Origin: JAOAFZ01 sp964407325
GTDB lineage: Bacteria; Patescibacteriota; Microgenomatia; UBA1406; GWC2-37-13
NCBI GenBank assembly: GCA_964407325.1
Contig: CAYOVA010000008.1
Location: 1-47,777, forward strand
DNA length: 47,777 nucleotides
Reading direction: 5' to 3'
Part shown: one piece after another, positions 43,182-47,777 of the stretch
How positions within the stretch are numbered: the stretch's first letter is position 1
Layout of the letters: the number at the start of each line of letters is the position of its first letter
Made by a program: the position numbers and the translations under genes
Notes under the pieces: generated by a model
Database searches by the model: none
Told to the model about the DNA's origin: nothing
What the model saw: the letters and a program-made list of their open reading frames with translations, nothing else

Positions 43182-43547
43182 TCATAGAGCTTCTTTTATC
43201 TGCATAACTCCAAAAAAAGCAGTATCAATAAGTTTTTTGTCTCGTGTTAGAAATATGTCGCATTTGCTTATAGCAGCAGTTTGGAGTTGTATATTATCTT
43301 CAAAATCTTTTGTTGGTCCGATGAGGGCTTTTTCCGTTATAACCGCATCTAATGGAACAATAGTAAAAAATTCTGTGAATTGGGTCAGTTTCTTGTTGGG
43401 TACTGAATATTTATAGACATACACAAGAACATGGATTGACAATGGCGATATATAAAGGGAATGTCCCTCCAAGGTAGCGAGATCGATTTCGGTTCTTCCT
43501 TCGACAAGATCAATAAAATAGTTGGTATCCAGGTACACCTTAGCCAT
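43182..43547 (-). CDS. PIN-domain toxin (VapC-like)
   Basis: 121 aa. KVYLDTNYFIDL carries the first PIN Asp. Glu in TEKALIGPTKDFEDNIQL-type segment, Asp in FEDNIQLQTAA and Asp in CDIFLTRDKKL complete the acidic site. It overlaps its antitoxin by 8 nt and ends only 28 bp from tRNA-Trp. VapC enzymes commonly cleave tRNAs. Length and order are normal for a type II module. Confidence 0.85.
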   Translation of the reverse strand: MAKVYLDTNYFIDLVEGRTEIDLATLEGHSLYISPLSIHVLVYVYKYSVPNKKLTQFTEFFTIVPLDAVITEKALIGPTKDFEDNIQLQTAAISKCDIFLTRDKKLIDTAFFGVMQIKEAL

Positions 43548-43794
43548 ACCGCTCCTTTAAATGGCGAGAATACGCATCCTTCTTCTCTTTTGTTGTTAAT
43601 GGTTTTGCAGGTCTTATCTCTTTAAGGAACTTTGCAAACGCTTTTTCCTTAATTGTGTTCGACTGGTGAGGAATACCCCGAATTGTTCCGATAATCTTTG
43701 ATCGATGTACAAGCGTAACTTCAACACCTGCTTTTAAGGTGTCCACAAGTTCAGAGGATTTTGTACGCAAATCAGTTGTCGTTATGTAATTCAT
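43540..43794 (-). CDS. Phd/YefM-like antitoxin
   Basis: 84 aa from ATG 43794; the longer upstream frame crosses the promoter and tRNA-Arg and is rejected. NYITTTDLRTKSSELVDTLK is the Phd/YefM N-terminal DNA-binding fold, followed by VTLVHRSKIIGTIRGI. The charged Lys-rich C-terminus would wrap the toxin. TTGACA (plus 43825-43830), 17 nt, TATATT, then ATG 7 nt later; a 24-bp perfect palindrome lies between the boxes. Confidence 0.84.
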   Translation of the reverse strand: MNYITTTDLRTKSSELVDTLKAGVEVTLVHRSKIIGTIRGIPHQSNTIKEKAFAKFLKEIRPAKPLTTKEKKDAYSRHLKERYG

Positions 43795-43800
43795 ACATTT

Positions 43801-43824
43801 AAATATACATTTAAATGTATATTT
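43801..43824 (-). promoter_or_regulatory. 24-bp perfect palindromic operator of the Phd/VapC module
   Basis: The sequence reads identically on both strands from 43801 to 43824 (core ACATTTAAATGT). It fills the space between the -35 TTGACA and the -10 TATATT and overlaps the -10. The half-site ACATTTAAAT is repeated once more next to it (43796-43805). Strong candidate for antitoxin-controlled autorepression. Confidence 0.8.
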
Positions 43825-43852
43825 TGTCAATTTAAGGAGACGTTTTGATGTG

Positions 43853-43926
43853 CGTTCCCGGCGTGAGTCGAACACGCAACCTACAGCTCCGCAAGCTGTT
43901 GCTCTATCCAATTAAGCTACGGGAAC
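43853..43926 (-). tRNA. trnR: tRNA-Arg (anticodon GCG)
   Basis: Minus strand: acceptor GTTCCCG pairs with CGGGAAC, anticodon arm ACAGC-TTGCGGA-GCTGT with anticodon GCG, the D-loop has A20 (GGATAG), and the T-arm contains GTGTTCGACTCAC. Discriminator G; CCA not encoded. GCG in place of the usual bacterial ACG is notable. Confidence 0.93.
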
Positions 43927-44050
43927 ATGCTATTTGCCTAGAGGCAATTCCATATTCAAGATGATAATTGTATCATGAAGAGCCTTTACCGTCACGCTGA
44001 GTTTGCACTAGCAGGCTCCTGTCAGTTTTGCACGTAAACTCAACACTCCA

Positions 44051-45784
44051 TTACCAGCTTCCCCCGCCGCCGCCACCGCCGCCACCACCTGAAGACCCAC
44101 CGGAAAACCCAGAGCTGCTACCAGTGCTCGAGCTGACCGGGGTTGCCGCACTAGCAAACGAGTTTACCGAACTGTGAAGCGAATTGGAAAAGTACGTAGA
44201 ATTAAAATGACCGCCACTGGTTGCACTATGGAACCATTCGGGCTCATGCAGATTAATATCTTTAAACCGCTCTGTCCATTGTCGTTCTACGCCAAACGCA
44301 ACCGCAAAGGGCAGGAGCTTTTCAAACAAAAGCTGCTTATCACCTTGATACTGCAATTGACGTTCTTGGGACTTTAAAAAGTTTTGCATTCCTTTTGCAA
44401 CCTGTGATGCCTTCGCGCCATGCACCGTTTTGCGTACCATATTCAATCCGAACAAGGTACCTGCAATCAGCAAGGGAAAGTTGAATGTCATACCGGCCAG
44501 TCCCATAAGCACTCCGTAGAACGTACGTACACTCTGTGGATTTTCCGGGAAATATCCTTCTGTTGTGAGGTCCTTATAAATATCGCTTGTGATTTTGCTA
44601 ACTGAAGAAGCTAATTTTGCATCCTTAATCCGCACAGAAGATTTTGTGGTGAAGAGTACGGTAAGAAAATCTTTTTCAAACGGTTGCAGGGTATCGTCTT
44701 TGTCTTTCTTTTTTGTTAAGGTAAAGTCGTTTTCCTTCGTTTCTGTAATGGTATAGTAGCCGCGACGAGCCAGGTCTACCATCATCCCCGCCATATCTTT
44801 CATTTCGACTTTTTCATCAAGAATTGCGCCCGTTTCAGCGGGTGTTAATGGTCTTCCTGATTTTGTTACCGGTGGATCAAACCAAGCGGTAACTGGTTTC
44901 CCCACATCGGGATCACGACCAAACAGAAACCATTTTATCCCGAGCCAAATCGGGTAACCCAAGTACCACCACAGACATGCCAGAATAATAAGAACCAAGG
45001 TTATTTTGCCTTGTATAGTATCCCAAAAGTTAATTACTTCTTTTGGTTCAAGTACTGCAACTTGGCCTTTGGGAAAGCGATAGGCAAAAGTGAGACCTTG
45101 TAGCGGATATAACATCTCACTTGTGGAAACTTCAAACCCGCCATCTCCCCGGTCAAGAACAGTCTGGCAATTCCTTGCTGTGCTCCCCTGTTCACCGGTA
45201 TAGCACACAATATTAGCCTGTTGCAAATCGTTGGGGAACTCGGAAATTACAAGGGCGCTTGCTTTCTGCATGGGTACTCCCCAATTGTTTCCGGTAACAT
45301 TCCAATACAGTTCATCATGGTCTGAAAAATAACGCAATGCACCCTTTACGTCATAGCTGATTTTGTAGGTATGTTTGCCCGAAATTTCTACATCCGGATC
45401 ACCGATTTTCACAACCACTTCGCCGTCGCTTGTAGACACATCATATTTATAAGGAACACCATTTTCGTCGCTTACTGAGAGCACCAGCATATCCATGGCG
45501 TACTGCTTACCATCGGAATTGGTTATGGTATAGGGAATGTTTCGAAATATGCCATGCCGATTCTGCTTGCCAAAATCGTATGCAATCGTTTCTTCAACTT
45601 TGATAGAGCCGTCTTTTTTTATGAGGATACCGGTGGTAAATGAATCAATTTGCTCTTCGTATTGGATCGTTTGAGTGACATTGACGGTGGTATTTACTTC
45701 GATATCGAAATTCTGAACCTGGGCTGCCTGAGCCGGTACCAGGAGGAGCGCACACAGTATGAAAGAGAAGATCGTCTTCTTCAT
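44051..45784 (-). CDS. DUF2207-family membrane protein with Gly-rich end
   Basis: 577 aa from ATG 45784, 6 nt after TATAAT (plus 45791-45796); the ORF extension upstream of it lacks a signal peptide and crosses the promoter. A signal peptide ends at PAQA. The DUF2207 extracellular domain (about 25-260) contains GILIKKDGSIKVEETIAYDF, RHGIFRNIPY and YWNVTGNNWGVPM. Two or more membrane helices (about 268-310 and 440-480) surround a cytoplasmic part, and the C-terminus is a run of Gly ending in SW. Such proteins are widespread envelope proteins of unknown function. Confidence 0.88.
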   Translation of the reverse strand: MKKTIFSFILCALLLVPAQAAQVQNFDIEVNTTVNVTQTIQYEEQIDSFTTGILIKKDGSIKVEETIAYDFGKQNRHGIFRNIPYTITNSDGKQYAMDMLVLSVSDENGVPYKYDVSTSDGEVVVKIGDPDVEISGKHTYKISYDVKGALRYFSDHDELYWNVTGNNWGVPMQKASALVISEFPNDLQQANIVCYTGEQGSTARNCQTVLDRGDGGFEVSTSEMLYPLQGLTFAYRFPKGQVAVLEPKEVINFWDTIQGKITLVLIILACLWWYLGYPIWLGIKWFLFGRDPDVGKPVTAWFDPPVTKSGRPLTPAETGAILDEKVEMKDMAGMMVDLARRGYYTITETKENDFTLTKKKDKDDTLQPFEKDFLTVLFTTKSSVRIKDAKLASSVSKITSDIYKDLTTEGYFPENPQSVRTFYGVLMGLAGMTFNFPLLIAGTLFGLNMVRKTVHGAKASQVAKGMQNFLKSQERQLQYQGDKQLLFEKLLPFAVAFGVERQWTERFKDINLHEPEWFHSATSGGHFNSTYFSNSLHSSVNSFASAATPVSSSTGSSSGFSGGSSGGGGGGGGGGSW

Positions 45785-45823
45785 ACCCGTATTATAATTC
45801 AAAGGAGCTGGTATAGTAAGGGT

Positions 45824-46696
45824 ATGAAAATTGAGTCTGCAGTTTTGCATGTTCTTAGCTATTTTGCAGTATTCGAATATCCTCCTTCATCTGATCAGAT
45901 ACATACGTTTCTTTCTGAAAAAATTTCCCATAAGGAATTAGCAGGCATATTGGAAAAAATGGTAAAAAAAAGGAATATTGAGGCTCTGAGAAAATCTAAA
46001 ACTAGGTATACAGCGAAGGGTAATAACAAGTTTTTTGAACAATATGAGAAGCGAAGAAAGCTATCTGAACAGAAAATACAGTCTGTGCAATGGTTCTTCA
46101 AACTAGTCTCATTCTTCCCGGCAATCCATTTTGTCGGGATTTCAGGTTCGCTCGCAATGCTCAATGGGAAAGATAATGATGATATTGATATTTGCGTGAT
46201 TACTGCTGCGGGAAGACTATGGACGGGTCGCCTCCTAACAGTAATTACGGCGATGGTGCTCGGCAAAAAAAGGTCATATAAAGATGCAAATCCGAAAGAT
46301 AAGTTGTGCTTGAATCTGTATTTTGATGAGTCGGGAATGGCTATTCCAAAAGCAAAGCAAAATGAGTATATTGCGCATGAAATCCTGCAGATGAAGCCAG
46401 TCGTGAATAAATACCATACTTATGAAACATTTTTGGAGAATAACAGTTGGATACAACGGCTATTTCCAAATGTTGAAATTCCAGAGGTACCCTATTCTGA
46501 TGATGGCTGGTCGCGAGGTCTTATCCCAGCGCTTCGAGAAATGAGTGAGTTGGTTTTAGCTAAAGTGCAACTCTACTCCATTAACCGCAGACGTACTAAT
46601 GAAATTGTTACACAGACTCAGCTTTGGTTTTTCCCCGACGATTTTGAGAAAAAACTTAAACAGAAGATTCCAGATCTACGCTCTCATGAGAAATAA
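45824..46696 (+). CDS. Nucleotidyltransferase-fold protein with N-terminal winged helix
   Basis: 290 aa from ATG 45824, 6 nt after TATAGT (45812-45817). Residues 1-70 look like a winged helix (VLHVLSYFAVFEYPPSSDQI). IHFVGISGSLAMLNGKDNDDIDICV is, in two adjacent pieces, the GS-x-DxD nucleotidyltransferase motif with both acidic residues present (DDIDI). The C-terminal helices include a basic end. It diverges from the DUF2207 gene with overlapping promoters. The acceptor is unknown. Confidence 0.78.
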   Translation: MKIESAVLHVLSYFAVFEYPPSSDQIHTFLSEKISHKELAGILEKMVKKRNIEALRKSKTRYTAKGNNKFFEQYEKRRKLSEQKIQSVQWFFKLVSFFPAIHFVGISGSLAMLNGKDNDDIDICVITAAGRLWTGRLLTVITAMVLGKKRSYKDANPKDKLCLNLYFDESGMAIPKAKQNEYIAHEILQMKPVVNKYHTYETFLENNSWIQRLFPNVEIPEVPYSDDGWSRGLIPALREMSELVLAKVQLYSINRRRTNEIVTQTQLWFFPDDFEKKLKQKIPDLRSHEK

Positions 46697-46893
46697 ACTT
46701 TGGATTTACATCGGCCCGTTTTCCTGTCTTCATAATCCAGCCTAAACTCAGGAATTCCTTTTCACCATTTACCGGAAAATAATCTGAAAATCTCACTTCA
46801 CCTTCAATATCGTCTATCGCCATTGATAGAAAGAGTTGTTTCCTGGGTGGGGTTGTCGAGAAGTTGAGCTACAAACGCATCAAAGTCTTTCAT
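46656..46893 (-). pseudogene. Possible frameshifted small gene
   Basis: On the minus strand ATG 46893 opens a 29-aa frame ending at 46804 (MKDFDAFVAQLLDNPTQETT first). A second frame begins at ATG 46823 and runs 55 aa to 46656 (MAIDDIEGEVRFSDYFPVNG first). Both read like real protein and overlap by 20 nt, so a single indel would join them. TAAAAT sits 9 nt before the first ATG. The second frame overlaps the end of the convergent gene. Evidence is thin. Confidence 0.3.
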
Positions 46894-46934
46894 ATTGATG
46901 ATATTTTACACTACATTAGGGTGGAGATGAGGTT

Positions 46935-46960
46935 GTTCCACCCGTTGTGACGGGTGGAAC
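46935..46960 (-). terminator. Perfect GC-rich hairpin downstream of the 47469 gene
   Basis: GTTCCACCCG and CGGGTGGAAC form a perfect 10-bp stem with a 6-nt loop, about 27 bp past the stop of the 46987-47469 gene. There is no U-run. It is a likely terminator or 3' stabiliser. Confidence 0.6.
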
Positions 46961-46986
46961 TGTGAGCTTGTGGCTGTCGTAGCCTA

Positions 46987-47469
46987 TTAGACGAGTGCGA
47001 GGACGAGGAAACAGATGACTTCGCGGAGAATTTCCTTCCGGGTAAAGTACAGGACACCGATCCTGATGAAAACTTGTGCTCCTTTCAATTCTGCAACAAA
47101 AGGTGGCATCTTCTTTCGTCGATGAGCTACCGTCAAAAGCAGAAGCCCACAGTAGTACAATGGTAGAATGAGATGCTTAACCATTTGAGCGGTTCGCAAC
47201 GCCTGTGGCAGCCATCCTATCCAGTCCATCCAGTCGGTACCAATGGCCAGGATGGGCATTAGCCCGCTGAATATGATGGCTAGAGACAGTAGTAGGGCAA
47301 CGATTAGATTCAACAGATCGGGTAGGTACACTATCCCTACTTGAGTGTTGTACCAGTAACTTCGTCCGTAGGTGATTATTCTCCTAAAGTAATCTACTGC
47401 CAGAATAAGCCCTGCCGCAAAAGCCAACCCAAGATACAGCGGTGTATGAAGTAGATTCGGATAGAGCAT
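46987..47469 (-). CDS. Four-helix membrane protein, unknown function
   Basis: 160 aa. About four membrane segments; a Trp-rich turn (TDWMDWIGWLPQA) separates the second and third, and HRRKKMPPF forms a basic loop. No family recognised. Unlike most genes here it has a leader of about 42 nt: an extended -10 (TGCTATAAT, plus 47518-47526) and a leader hairpin (47493-47509), then GCGAGGA as a Shine-Dalgarno before the ATG. Its codon use is somewhat GC-richer than its neighbours. Confidence 0.6.
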   Translation of the reverse strand: MLYPNLLHTPLYLGLAFAAGLILAVDYFRRIITYGRSYWYNTQVGIVYLPDLLNLIVALLLSLAIIFSGLMPILAIGTDWMDWIGWLPQALRTAQMVKHLILPLYYCGLLLLTVAHRRKKMPPFVAELKGAQVFIRIGVLYFTRKEILREVICFLVLALV

Positions 47470-47492
47470 GGTATCCTCGCTTCTGTGTTAAG

Positions 47493-47543
47493 GTTCGCAG
47501 CCTGCAAACGCGGTGCCATTATAGCAAAACAAAAGTGTATAAT
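47493..47543. promoter_or_regulatory. Divergent promoters of the membrane protein and tRNA-Leu
   Basis: Minus: extended -10 TGCTATAAT (plus 47518-47526). Plus: TATAAT (47538-47543), reading toward tRNA-Leu. The minus leader carries a hairpin GTTTGC/GCGAAC (47493-47509). Downstream of the plus -10, GTGGC/GCCAC can pair in the tRNA leader. Confidence 0.5.
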
Positions 47544-47618
47544 AGGAGTCTGATAATTGAAGCCTTCAGTGGCGAGACATAGAGGGAATGCCACAAAAGT
47601 TGGTTACGGGATCGAAAA

Positions 47619-47702
47619 GCCGGAGTGGCGAAACTGGCAGACGCGCACGCTTCAGGGGCGTGTTTCAGCAATGAAGTGGAGGTTCAAGTCCTCTCTCCGG
47701 CA
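47619..47702 (+). tRNA. trnL: tRNA-Leu (anticodon CAG)
   Basis: Acceptor GCCGGAG pairs with CTCCGGC, the anticodon arm CACGC-TTCAGGG-GCGTG has anticodon CAG, a long variable arm is present, and the T-arm contains GGTTCAAGTCC. Discriminator A73, as required for Leu. 84 nt; CCA not encoded. Confidence 0.95.
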
Positions 47703-47777
47703 CTACTTAGAATATCTTCCACAATTTCTTCAGGGGTTGAGTTTGATGTTATTACCCGGTCGAAATTTTTTGTGCTG
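47684..47777 (-). CDS. C-terminal fragment of a protein entering from the right edge
   Basis: One minus frame is open from the window edge to a TGA at 47684-47686, reading about 30 residues ending ...VEDILSSAGERT. The stretch NFDRVITSNSTPEEIVEDIL resembles the C-terminal end of P-loop kinases, but too little is present to name it. It overlaps the 3' part of tRNA-Leu by 19 nt on the opposite strand, which weakens the call. Confidence 0.4.
   Translation of the reverse strand, partial: STKNFDRVITSNSTPEEIVEDILSSAGERT

Noticed and set aside
45650..45823. N-terminal extension of the nucleotidyltransferase gene
   Set aside because: It overlaps the signal peptide of the DUF2207 gene antisense and lies upstream of the -10 box; ATG 45824 fits.

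Overview
The window looks like a chromosomal scaffold piece from a small-genome Patescibacteria/CPR bacterium, probably near the Microgenomates. I infer this from the mix of Pro/Thr-rich surface proteins (cohesin-like, dockerin, CARDB and SdrD-B domains), many short membrane-anchored hypothetical proteins, sparse metabolism, dense toxin-antitoxin (TA) modules, and promoters placed directly on start codons. No rRNA or ribosomal-protein gene is present, so the placement is not proven. TGA is used as stop throughout. Two runs of exactly 100 N are assembly gaps, each interrupting a gene.

Layout. 1-6294 (minus) is a surface-protein cluster with a small HTH regulator (6354) diverging from it. 6650-7321 is a membrane HExxH protein. 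7250-16838 (minus) is a tightly overlapping operon: a 1227-aa coiled-coil protein, a 118-aa protein, a giant PP2C phosphatase of more than 1700 aa with a repetitive tail, and a 65-aa acidic protein. A divergent tail-anchored coiled-coil protein lies at 16890-18179. This block is the best candidate for an undescribed system. 18414-19139 is a GC-rich gene unlike its neighbours. 19300-21759 holds peptidyl-tRNA hydrolase, a basic-tailed protein and two TA modules; the second toxin has no start codon. 21788-25328 is a glycosyltransferase / 2-phosphoglycerate-kinase-like / GH15 operon. Then come a GH18-like protein, an unknown protein, transaldolase, an SdrD-B-like protein, a divergent PurA, a glutaredoxin-like protein with an Ala/Pro tail, a methionine gamma-lyase-like enzyme and BrnTA (33510-34198). 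34230-35145 is a second GC-rich, structured island. 35213-42263 holds a hydrolase, a LOG protein, a TrmB-type regulator diverging from an EamA permease, a TIM-barrel glycosidase-like protein, an unknown Cys-motif protein and a Cof-type phosphatase. 42428-47777 holds a DHFR-like protein, tRNA-Trp, a Phd/VapC module, tRNA-Arg(GCG), a DUF2207 protein, a nucleotidyltransferase, a third compositionally distinct gene and tRNA-Leu(CAG).

Gene expression. For more than 20 genes a TATAAT-like -10 box ends only 5-9 nt before the start codon, so transcription should begin at or next to the AUG (leaderless mRNA). This rule fixes many starts. A few genes, at 18414, 35043, 47469 and possibly 34361, instead have real leaders, hairpins and strong Shine-Dalgarno sequences, and all lie in the visibly GC-richer patches. 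The two expression styles appear to separate native genes from later arrivals.

All functional calls come from motif recognition by eye; no database search was possible.
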